The notes under the pieces: model-generated
Seen by the model: only the letters and a program-made list of their open reading frames with translations
Told to the model about the DNA's origin: nothing
Database searches by the model: none
Program-made: the position numbers and the translations under genes
Origin: Branchinecta lynchi
Lineage: Eukaryota; Arthropoda; Branchiopoda; Anostraca; Branchinectidae
Direction of reading: 5' to 3'
Assembly (NCBI GenBank): GCA_023053575.1
Contig: JAKZAP010000003.1
Span: 3,386,561-3,450,560 of the forward strand
Length of the DNA: 64,000 nt
In this document: positions 23,201 to 35,100 of the stretch, one piece after another
Layout: the number at the start of each line of letters is the position of its first letter
Numbering within the stretch: the stretch's first letter is position 1

Positions 23201-26159
23201 AATTTCACAGAACTGGGTTCTGTTCTGTGAAATTATTTTTTGTTTTTTCGCTGAGAACGGTTTGCCGGAAGTGCAACCGGAATATCCGAATTTATATTTA
23301 TCCCTCGCACGAGATAATTAGCTGATCAAGAAAAAACCCCGAAAACCACGGTTTTATATTTCTTTCGTAATGAATGGTCAGCTTGGCTTCAAACCTTCTA
23401 GTGTTATTTTGCTCTGACTTTCAAAACCTGGACCTACGTATTGTGATCCAATCTTCAGCGTCTGCTTGATACTAACTTACCCTCTTTTGTGGTTCCCGAT
23501 GAAAAATGTATCTCAAAATATTACTATGAAGCAGTACGAAAGAATTGCATGCAGTACTAATGATGCTACTACATACTTCTACTTCAAGGCTACCGTGTTA
23601 CTACATACTACTATATGCTACTATTAGCAAGACTATGATGCTACTATGGCAAGACAGGATGCTACTGGGGTACTACTACACAAGATTGGACCAGTCTGAG
23701 GCACATTAAATGATAGTATTCTTTGTTATTACATAGTATTACATGCAACGTTTTCGTACTACTACCATACGACTAAGCAGGCTACAAATTTTTCATCGGG
23801 TTCGGCATCCATGCCAGCAAAGATTGCAGGTGCAAAATGTTTTTGTCCTGCAAACCAACCACTTTTTTAGCAAGAACGTAAATAAAATAAAAAGATATTA
23901 AAAATATTCGCAAGGTCGAGCTTCATACTTGCTAATATTTGAAAATCCCAAAAATTACAATGTTAATAATTCAGATAAGATTCATTATGCTCATGAAGGA
24001 AATTAAGAACTCCGGCGTCTCAGAGCCGTATCTAGTTGGTGTTATCCAGTTGGAGTAGCAACCTGTAAAAAGTTAATGTATCCGGCCCGTATCTAGGAAT
24101 TTATTTCGGGGGGGGGGGGGGGGTGCCTTTCGTGTTTTTTTTTTGCCTGCCGGTCGGACAAAAACACGCAGACCATAGGAAAAAGCCTATAAAACGATTT
24201 TTTTTTGTATGTTTCGGGGAGGGGTTTCACCCCCTAACTCCCCCCCCCCTAGATACGGCCTTGACGTGAGGCTTACACACTTTCGTAAAAGAAAAAGTTT
24301 GCTGGTACCACGATATACAGAGCGGAGTTTGTTTCAGAAATAGCGTATTTTGAGATCGTCTTTGACTTGCGAATGTGCTTGTAGTTGACTACGGCTCCCA
24401 CCCTCAACACTGGCTTCTTTTCGACCGAATAGTGCAGCAGATTGTCCTTCAGAGCGAAAGCGGCGAAGATGCTGACATCAGCCCCCTGGACATTAATGTC
24501 CGAGAGGTGATTCACCTGTAAGTAAAGCCTATTTCCTCCTCCTACCGCCCCACACTCACCGTCACACTTATACCCATGTCTTACGCCTTCGACTGTGTTA
24601 AACGGATGCTTCAGCTGAGTCCTCCTAAGTGTGTCTATTCGCCCTCCCCTCCCGTCTTCCGTGCGTCGGTCCGAGAGAAACACTAGCAACCAGTTTTCTC
24701 CACATCCTGCTAGTTCCTCTTCCCAATTTTTACATAGTTTAATTCCATCACTTATTTCTGGTCAAATCTTTAGTTAATTTGTTGGGTTTTTATGTAATTC
24801 GTAAATATTTGTTCCTCTTCTAGTTTTGAGCTATTTGGAAATAAATTAATTTAATACTAAATAATTAATAATAAATATGAACCTGTGGCTCACAGATGAT
24901 TTGTGTTGTTTAGAATAAAAACGACTGAGTTGTTAGTGACAAAGTGTCATACCGGACAAGCAGACTCCAGAATTCAATTTTCCAAAAGAAGCGGAGTCTG
25001 AATTTTTGCAGGAAATGCGGTAAATGACCCACACGACAAACCTGCTGGCCTATCAAGTCTATCAAAAGTAAAACCCAAATTTTGAAGCTTAATTCTATCT
25101 TGCCCTTCTTTCTGAAAGAGGTGTCTGTGAACCTTTATGTTTCTGGCGAAGTTTGCGCTCCTTGACTGGCAACCTCGGCTCGGTCGAAAAAACGTTAAAA
25201 AGTTCATGTTGAACAAAAAACAATGACAAAGAGTGTGGATTTCTATAGCTGATAGCCAGGAATAATTTAAAAGTCAGAAAAATACGAAGGATCCTTTCAG
25301 TTTCTTTAAATCAACAATAAACTGTTTAACAATACAAATCAATCACTGGAGGCCGGCAGCGATACTACCTCTTTAGCTCGGACCCATATTAAAGTATCAC
25401 AGTAAATAGAAAATGAGTGAATTGTTCTTCTAATTAAAAAAATGAAGAAAGATTTGTTCCTTGCCGCAGCTCGCGTACTGGGCCACGTGTGGTCTGAGTT
25501 TAATCCTCACGCCATACCATACTCACCAGCCGATATAAACAAAGTTTAGGACCCAAAACTGAGAGTCTATGCATGACCGGGGATCCCTTTCCGTTCCGTT
25601 ATTTGTTTATTTATTATTTCCATCAGAACTGAGGAGTACAAAATATATTGTATACAACAGAACTGTGCCGAAACCATCTGGTCCCTTCAATGACATAAAT
25701 ACTATAAAAAATACATTTAGACAACTAAATTACAATCGTTTACGTTGGAGGGCTACCGAAGCTTTTTCATGAATGCCTGTCGTTTACCTCAAACGGTGAT
25801 GGATGTCAGCCCCCCCCCCTCCCCCTACCCCATACATCCTACTAATGCACAGGACAGTTAATAGACGATGTTTTGCAGTCTCGCCACCGAAGAAGAGTTA
25901 CTGGCCGCTCAAAGTCGGGCTGAAGAGTTGGAAAGGGAAAACGTTGATCTGGTGACGAAACTTACAACCCGTGAGCAGGACCTTGAAGCCAAAGTTCAAG
26001 AAAAGGTAAGTTGCCTGTTTATACTAAACGTCCTCTCGCGTTTCGCATCCTGAATTTGTACGAGGACAGTATTTGTGTTGAAGGGAGACTCGTTCATACT
26101 CAAGCAGATGCTATCGCGAGGAGTATAGCAGGCTGAAGATGAAGACGGTGGGTAACAGA

Positions 26160-26194
<35 letters not shown>

Positions 26195-29100
26195 CCCCCC
26201 CCCCCCCCCCCCTCCCTCCCTCCTGCTGCAGACTGCAAGCACTTAAGGTTTTTCCCTAGACACACGAGTTGAATATAAACGCGCGACGGTGGCTCTCAGG
26301 CTGCTCGCCTCTATATTATATACTTTCCATAAAAACATATTTTTATTTCCAGTATATTTGAACCAGGAATTCCTGGTGTTGTACACATTCTCTTGTTAGC
26401 GCTTGCCGATTCTGGCCAGGCTATACGCAAAAATACTTATTTTTTCTCGCGAAAAATTTAAAACCAATATGCGCCATGATGAAGTACTGAGAAATCGTAG
26501 CGAACCTCGGCGCCCCCTCCGCAGGTGTCGAGGAAATCAGAGCCTCGTTTTTGTTGCAATAGTGCTGCCGCATCGCTGCCGCAGCACTTCTTAGCTTCTG
26601 CGCAAGATGCGTTTTAGGATTCACTGCCTGCAAGATTTCGTCTTGGTCGGTGAGCAAGTCCGTAGCCTCGTTTTTGTTGCATGCTGCAGGTCCAATTCTC
26701 GGCCGATTCCTGACTGATTGTTTCTACTGCAGTGCTCCCAAGGAAGACGGCAGCGCTTCTCAAGAATCACGGACTTGCTCACCGACCAAGTCCGTGCTTC
26801 CATGCAAGGTGCTGCAGCGCTGCCGCTTCAACCAAGAAGAAAGTGAATAAAAAAACGCATATTGTGCAAAAGCAAAAGTGCTGCAGCAGCGATGCGGCAG
26901 CGCTATTGCACAAAAACGAGGCTCGTGATTCTCGAGAAGCGCTGCCGTCTTCCGCCGAAGCACTTCAGTGCAAAAACGCCATTTAGCACAAGCGGCCGAG
27001 AAGTGGACGTGCAGCCTGCAACAAAAACGAGGCTCAGGTTTGTCAGCGCCTGCTCGCTTTCGTCCCAAGGTGGCGGGGAGAAGCGAAATTCAAATAAAGC
27101 GATTCAGAAGTATACTGAAAAGAGGGAGACTTAAAAGACCAGTGGATCACGTAAGGCGCCACTGAGGGTGTGAAAACTGTAAAATAAGTTCGAAGTCAAA
27201 TAAAATAGAAAAACGAGATTTTCGGGGGTTTTCTTGATCAGCTAGTTACCCCTCAAAAATGATGAGGACGGTTTGCCAGAAGTGCAATCGAAATATCCAG
27301 AATTGTATTTATCCCTCGCACATCATCTTAGAGGGGTAACTAGCTGATCAAGAAAAGAAAAAAAAACGAAAATCTTGTTTGTCTATTTTATTTGAAATGA
27401 ATGATCAGTTTGGCTTCAAACCTTATAGAAGTTCGAAGTCAGGTCAAGGAAGATCGAAGCGCTGCAATATAAGGGTAGAAAGGGGGCGGGGCAAAGCAAT
27501 TTAGGCAAAGTACGGTGTACAAGTAACGACGTATCCATTACTTAATAAGGTAATAATCGTGACCCAAGTTTGGCTGCCGAATCTTTTGGACGCTGCAGAG
27601 TCAACCTGATTCCTCTCCCTAGGCGAGGCCACCTGTCACTTATCACCGTTTGTCTCCACCCCAGAGGAGGAGCCATTGGCCAATCCTGGGCCTCGCATCG
27701 AACTCGCTTTAGGAATGTCAATCATCGAACCTTGCTCCGACCCTGACTTTGGGCTAAGTCAAATTTCAATCAACAAACCCGGCTCCGACCCCGACTTTGG
27801 GTTTTGGTCCGAGGGGCGCTAGAGGATCCAGTTGATTAATAGGTGGCAGGGCGGTAGACTTACAGTCTCATAAAGTGAGGTTAAACTACTCATTTATTGT
27901 AGGAGGACATTGAGAACGCGCTGGGTCGTGTGAAGGAAAAGCTCGAGCGGGAAACACTCGGTCACCTTGAATTCAAGCAGAAAGCGGGTGAACTGGAATA
28001 CCGTCTAAGCGAAATGAACGAACAGCTCGGCTCGGAGAGGTCCCGAAACCAAAGGCTTGAGCAAATTATTTCATCTGGGAGTATACCAGATGACGCGAAA
28101 GCTAGAATCCCTTCACCCACTGGAATTGCCCCGCTTCTGAAGCTGGACGTGCCCAGACCACCTCCCCCTCCTATGATGGGAGGTAAGGATCTTCCGTCAG
28201 TTTGTGATTGCACAGTTAGGTTAAAGAGTAGTGTGATGGTTCCTATGCAGAAGAAACTGGGCCGCATCCAGAAATTTAGTTAGCCCTCCTCTCCCCCCCC
28301 CCCCCCCAGCCCGCTGGTCGAACATAACACTGAAACAAAAGCATAGATCAGAGGTTAAAGCCTATGAAAACGATTCTTATGGATGTTTCAGGGGGGTGGG
28401 CTAACTCCGTGGATACGGCCTTTAGTTGAGATATGCCTCTTGTCAAATTTCAAATTCGTTTATTTCCATGATGTCTTTTAACAAAAAGAGTGCTGGATCG
28501 TCATACATGGTCGACATAGTCATAAATAATCATATATATGTTACAATTTTAAAATGTAAAACGTTCTTGCCTCCGTTTGTGTGGTAAGCTACTTTGATGG
28601 TAAGTTAACCGTTAATAGTGCCATTTTTATCCGTTTGCTGTGATATAAGTCAACTAACAATCAGCCAAAGTATAATATAATAATGTAATTGCACCAAAAG
28701 GCTTTCGCCTCTATAGATTCTGTAAAAGTATAGCTAAGTAAAGGCTCTTAAGAATGCCTGAATGGGTGTTTCGGATTTTCACTACTACCATTCAGGCCAA
28801 AGCTGTACTGATCAAGGTTAAATAAGAGCGTGTTCCACCCTTCTAACAATAGTAACTAATAGTTACTATTTTCGTTCCAACCTCGTAAAAAGTTACTGCG
28901 CTGACCATTCCAACCTTCTCGAAATAGGACTATTTGCTTACCTTGCTCCGGAAGCCTAGTAACTACGCATCTCTGTAACGTGATTGGTCAGGAAATGCGA
29001 GAGTTCGTGACGTCATGCGTAGTAACTACAGCAAGTAGGATGGAGCATGCTCTAAGATTCAAAGAAGCATATCTCTACTGAGTACCTGTTTTTAACTTTT

Positions 29101-32100
29101 CCTATTGTAACGCCCAACTCTGTTATGACTTCACGTGTCATGTTCGTAGATACTGTGTCGTACAAATACTGTAGTGGTAGCTAAAACAGAGATATTTAAT
29201 ATCAAACGTCTGGTACAAAACTCAACGCCTACACTGAACGAAATATGTCTGGTCTAAACCAGGTTGACAATGAAGAACATTGACAAAGTCTACACCGCTA
29301 AATTCGCTAACCTCTATAAGTGCCATATTCTCTTAGTGCTTGCAAAATAATCATCCGTCACAACTTTTTTCATCCATTCTTTATCCAATTTACAATCCAT
29401 GCAGTTCTTTGTTGCATTCCTTTAGCGGTCTATACTCGTAATATAAATTAGCAATTTCAACCATACACACCCGATGAAAAATTTATCTCACAATAGTAGT
29501 ATGAAGTTGTACGAAAATTTAGCATGCAGTACGAACGAATGCTACCACACGCTTCTATGTCAAGGCTACAGTGTTACTTCATTCTACTGCATGCTACTAT
29601 TAGCAAGACTGGGTGCTACTATAGCAAGACAGGGTGTTGCTGGATACTACTGCTTAAGATTGGCCCAGTCTGAGGCACATTAAATGATAGTATCCTTTAC
29701 TATTCCATATCACACATTCTAGTTTTTCATACAACTACAGGAAACCTGTTTTAACACTACCTCGATTGTTGCCGCGAAAATGTTAAAATTAAATGTATAT
29801 GCTTTCATGACAGTCAAGAGGCAAAATATGACTTTTTCAACAGTCGTGTGTCCAAAGGTGTTCAAATTGTGTGCCTTTTCTTTGTTTCGAAGCTGCTTTG
29901 TTGTCATCATTTTGTAAGTCAATCGAGGTAAGGTTAGAATGAAGTGATCTTGGTTGAAAAGAAAAAGATGTTCAACTAGAAATATTAAAGCATTTTTATT
30001 TATCTAATATGTAAACCATTCAATTAACATCAATCTAGAATGTTCCTGATATTTGTTGGTTTCTTTTTAAGCCAGATAGATTATTCTGAAGGAAAGACTT
30101 CTCTGGAAATTTGAAATCTTGTCTGAGGTTGGATGTAGCCTCCTGTACGCAGGCCAAAAAAAATTTCATGGGGCAACATCTATACCCCGATATCTGTACT
30201 AATTTCTAGGACCTCCCCCTCCACCACCACCCGGTGCGCCCCCTCCGCCCCCTGGTGGCCCTGGATTTTTCCAGTCGGCTGTGAAACCTGTCATAAAGAA
30301 GGATATACCCGCGTCATCCGCTCCGCTCAAATCCTTTAACTGGGCGAAATTGCCAGATCACAAGTTGAGTGGGACCGTTTGGGCGGAGCTTGACGAGCAG
30401 AAGTTGTACAGGGTTTTGGATCTGAAGGATTTTGACCGAATGTTCTCAGCGTACCAGAAGAACGGAGTGACGGTAAGACGTCTCTCGACTTTAAAGGACC
30501 CCTTGCACTATTTACTCTTCAACTAATAGTATTTTAGAATATTTGAATCAGAGATGGGTGAATCCGAATCCGGGATTCGTCCTCTTGGCTGGATTCAAAC
30601 CTTCTGCTTGTCAGGCTGGATTCGGATTCGGACTCGGATTCCAAACCCTCAATCTTACGAATCCGCTCAAATTTCTACTCTACATCCTTTCAGTTTCCGT
30701 TTTCCAGATTTGTACACAGTGTACCTACTAGCACTTTGGTAATCCATCTTTTTGTCTCCACCACCAACCATCCGAATACTTATCACGTTTTCTGATTACC
30801 TTAGACATCAGTGCATTTTGTCACCTCTGTTTTTTTAACTATAACCTATGTACATGATGTACATGAACCCGGATTCGATTCCGGATTCGAATCCATAGCA
30901 CGAAATGGAGGATTTGGAATCGGATTCGTACCTAGACCTGGATTCGGATTCGGATTCGAAATCTTTCATGATCGGATTCGCCCATCTCTGGTATGAATAC
31001 TTTAAAACTAAGCTGTGCTTTCAACAAATAACCCACGGTTTTGGCTGTTTTCAGCCTTTTCCGAGACCCGTTGACTTGCAGCAAAAACAGGAAAAAATTT
31101 CCATAACCGTTTTTTCTGATGGAAAAACTTCTCGTAGACAACCGTCAACAGCGTGATACACATCGAAGGTAGCAACACACGGCAAGTGAGAAAACCAGCG
31201 TGGTTTTATTAGAGGGGTTAGAATGTACCGTAGGAAATTGGGGTCTCCGGGTTTAGAGATATATGTAGTGATTATGGAAGTAGCTTGCATTAGTAGTATA
31301 GGTAAGACAGGTCCTTTAAGACGGATTAGCCTCGTTTTCGTCGTTTGGTTTGCCGTTGCAGTCGTCGTGTTACTATAAGCGTTTTTTTATGACGCCGTTT
31401 TCAACGGCGTTCAACTGCCGAAAATATGGTTCAGTTCAGCTGCCGATTCATTAGTTGTTCATGAAACGACGAACAGAGGCGGAAAGTCAGTTTCAGTCTC
31501 TCGGTTTGGTAATTAGGCACGAATTTTCAAAAATCCCCAACAAACAAATTTAACTTGTAAGCCAAGTTTAAAAACTGTGGGGTTGTTATTCTGAAATCCA
31601 TTTCTGATTTTATTTGTAGCTGCTGTTGTAAATATTAAGTTAGCTTGACTTTTAACGTTTTCACACCTAATTCGTTCGTGGAAAGACGTTCATACGTACT
31701 GCCAAAAAAACGCTGATATTTAAAACGACATTTTTCGTATCGACAATGACGAACGGCGAAAACGGACGCGGCTATTTTTCCACAGGAATAGTAATTTAAA
31801 CTCAAAAGGCATAATAAGGACGAGGGGTCGTTTAAAGACGGGACGAGAAGAAAATGTGTCATGTAAGTGCTCTCCCCCTTATAAGCAATTTGAGAGGGGC
31901 AGTACAAATTTGAAATCCCACTTCGAGGAGAAGGCTACCAAGGGGAATATTATGGCCAGTTTGTCACATTTGTAGTTCTTAAATATTTTGCTTGCCTATG
32001 GACGGTTTCTTCTGGGAATAGTCGTAGCCCCACCATTTGTTGTATTTTTTCCAGATACACACACAGTTATTAATAGCTCCACCAGCAGGCTCTCCAGTGG

Positions 32101-35100
32101 CCCACTCTCTAAAATCCACTGGGTTTTATCTCTCCACTGCAACGAGCCCTCTTGGGTAAGGTCGTTTGGATCCCCGTTAAGCACGATCCAAGTGGAAATT
32201 GTGGTCGGATTTGCCAGCTTGACTGTGTAGTCCCGCTCTTCATTGTTGTGAATTGGTAATAACTCTGAGTCAACGCTTCTGCAGCTTCGCTAAGCATTCA
32301 ATCCTACCCAAACAACTTCTGGCTCTTGGGCTCCGACCCTTCGCAACCCTTTCGGCCTGTGGTAGGTTGCTCTTCGTAGGTCGATTACGAGGATTTTCGC
32401 TCGTTGAAAAATTGATAGCAAGAACAGTTGCTTTGGAAGCACATGACCAACCGGGACTGCACCACCTTTCTTCAGGTGTCCGATACCCTCGTGCATGTTG
32501 TTCTTCTGTGTCTCACTTTCCTCTTCCTTTCTATTGAAGTCGGTATATTCCTTCGATGCGTTTTTCAGCTCTTCGACCTTCACTTGAAACGCCTTCTGTA
32601 GTTGTTCGGTTTGGTCTTGGCTTTTCTTCAATGCTCTTTTCAACTCAGCCTCCTTCCCTCTTGTGAAGTTGTTCGTTATTTCTTGCTCGGTCAAGCAAAA
32701 CTGCTACAACATCTTGCATCGTTTGAATCCTTATCCGGAATGCCTCTGTCTGTTTATCATTTTCCTTCTTTGGGTTCTTCAGCTCCTGCTCCTTAGCCGC
32801 AGTGACGTTTTTTAATTGCTCTTCTATGTCGTTATTTTCTTTCTTTACGTTTATCAGCTCTTCATCCTTTCTTTTAACTTCCCTCTGCAGTGTCTGGTGC
32901 AGCTCAGCGGACTGCACTGTAACTTCCGCTCTGCAGCAATCCTCCCTTTAAGTGGTCCAGAGTCTTTTAGTTCGCCGAGCTCTTTCAGCATTGTATCTAG
33001 GTCAACGACCAAGGAGTATGAGATGTGCCCGATGTCAAGAAGTTCGGTGATGTGCCTGGCTTTTTCCTCTGAAGCAGTTGCTATGCTCAGCTTCACAATT
33101 TGCCACTTCTTTTATTTGTATAATCAGGTTTCTTTTGAGAAGAGGATCGAGATCGTGGCTTCATCTTGGGTCTTGGGTGCGGGGGTTCTAGACGTTGCAA
33201 GTGCTAGAATGCTTATGATATAACTCCTTTAAACTTTCGTAGATTAATCCTCCCTTTGAGCGGTACAAAGTCTTTTAGTTTGCCGAGTTCTTTCAGTATT
33301 GTATCTAGGTCAACGACCAAGGAGAATGAGATGTGTCCGTTCTCAAGATGTTCGGTGATGTGCTTGGCTTTTTCCTCTGAAGCTGTTATGCTTAGCTTCA
33401 CAATTGGTTCTGGGTTTTCGAACGTCTTCTCGAGCCGGCACTGTTTGTGGAAATTCGAAGGATCCTTGATAATCCCTGATAGTATCAGGTTTATTTTGAG
33501 AGAGGCAGGGGTAATACATTTGCTTTCCTGATTTACTGTCTCAACGTCGTTTTCAGTGCGTTGTATGCAAGATCTTGCACTTCGCTATTACTTGTGCTAA
33601 GCAACAGATGGCGTTGTGCCTGGAAGTGGCGGGGAATGAGGGGACGGGATTTGATGGGAAAATAATCTGGTTGTCTGCGATTGGACAAGGAAAAAGGGCG
33701 GGTTCATAAAAAATATCCAGCCACTCACGGTCGAACTAAAGTACTTTTCATTTCCTTGCCACGACCAGATCCGTAGACGCTTTCATGAAATTCAAACGTG
33801 GCTGTTACTCGTTGATTGAGGGTCAGCTGAGTTTCGTCTAATTTCTCATTTGCAGCTACTGAGGACAGGGCAAAAGTAATAAACAAAGACTGTCGTAGTA
33901 GAATGCCGAAGGAATGAAAACCTGCAATGAAAAGACATGAAGTACCAGTCTGTCTCTTTTACTTTTTGTTGTTGTTCCTGCTTTAAAACAAAATTAAGTT
34001 AAGGTAGTTCAACTAGGTCGATCCCAAAGAAAAATTCGCGCTGCGTTAACTTTATCGTCAACCGCATAACAAGATTTCGGATGTCGCCTCCAACTCTCCC
34101 GTATTGGGTATCGGGTCCCTACCGTATCGGGTAGGGACGTGTAAACAAGACAACTAGGACATGTGCTCTTGCCAACTGTCAAGTTCGAGTCAGTCCCCCT
34201 AGATTGTTGTATACAGGAAGTACCGAATTCTATTAAGCCTCGTCAGTTCCCTAATATGCCTGGCACGTCCTAGCCTATCTAGTAGTACACCCTCCAGCTG
34301 TGATACCGGATACGATCGCTGTGCCGCACAGAGGATCCGGCGTGATTTTTGAAAGCTCAACCGAAAAGGGCTGAGGTGGGACAATCTAGTAACCAATCAC
34401 TAGGTCTATTACACGATTTTTTAACCAATAACGATTTTTTAATGCTTAGTCGAAAAGGGCTGAGGTGGGACAATCTAGTAACAACCACTATTCTCACGAT
34501 TTTTAGTGGAGTGTTCCTTGGAACAATCCACTATTACGAGTGCTGTAGCAGCTTTCGGTTTCCGGTTTTCGGTTTTCACCGTATTTTGTGGAGCTCATAA
34601 CTCGTGAACCAGTGCAAGTATCAACTTCAAGCTTGGTACACCTGTGGGTATTGGGGTCTAGTTGTGCCTTTTGGGGGTCCCACTCCCCACCCCAACCTGG
34701 TTCAGGGGCAAATGGGCCCAGATTGCCCAGCGACTAATGTTCATAACTTGACCAGAACTGGACATAGGACGATGGAGTTTCTTGGACGTGTAGATCCTAG
34801 GGCTGGGAAATGGATTTCAAAGTTACACCTCCCCCACCCACCCCGTTCATGGGCAACTTGGACCAGATTGCCCAGGAGTAAAGTTCGTTACCCCTGACAC
34901 GAATCAACAGGTATCAAGTTGAAACTTGGTAGGATTGTGAGCATTGGGGTCTCTTTTTACTTTTTGTGGCCCCCCCCCCCCCCCACTTGGTTCAGGGTCA
35001 ATTGGATTGTCCATTTTTTAATGTTTTTAACTTGACATTAACTGCAGATAAGGCGATGACATTCCTTTGTGCTTTTGGATTATAGGGGTTGAGGAGAGTT

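Noticed and set aside
24273..24689. 138-codon minus-strand open frame with a protein-like sequence and an apparent acceptor
   Set aside because: It is the complement of the + strand DAAM exon 24385-24517 ([13 protein letters not shown]), whose phases fit both neighbours. The minus frame is its shadow.
26732..27134. frames on both strands in the AAAACGAGGCTC cluster
   Set aside because: Repetitive composition without splice borders; the same modules occur at 41390-41705 in another frame.
28440..28570. possible LINE 3' UTR in reverse (CAAATTCGTTTATTTCCATG)
   Set aside because: No reverse-transcriptase frame, tail repeat or target duplication visible; too weak to annotate.
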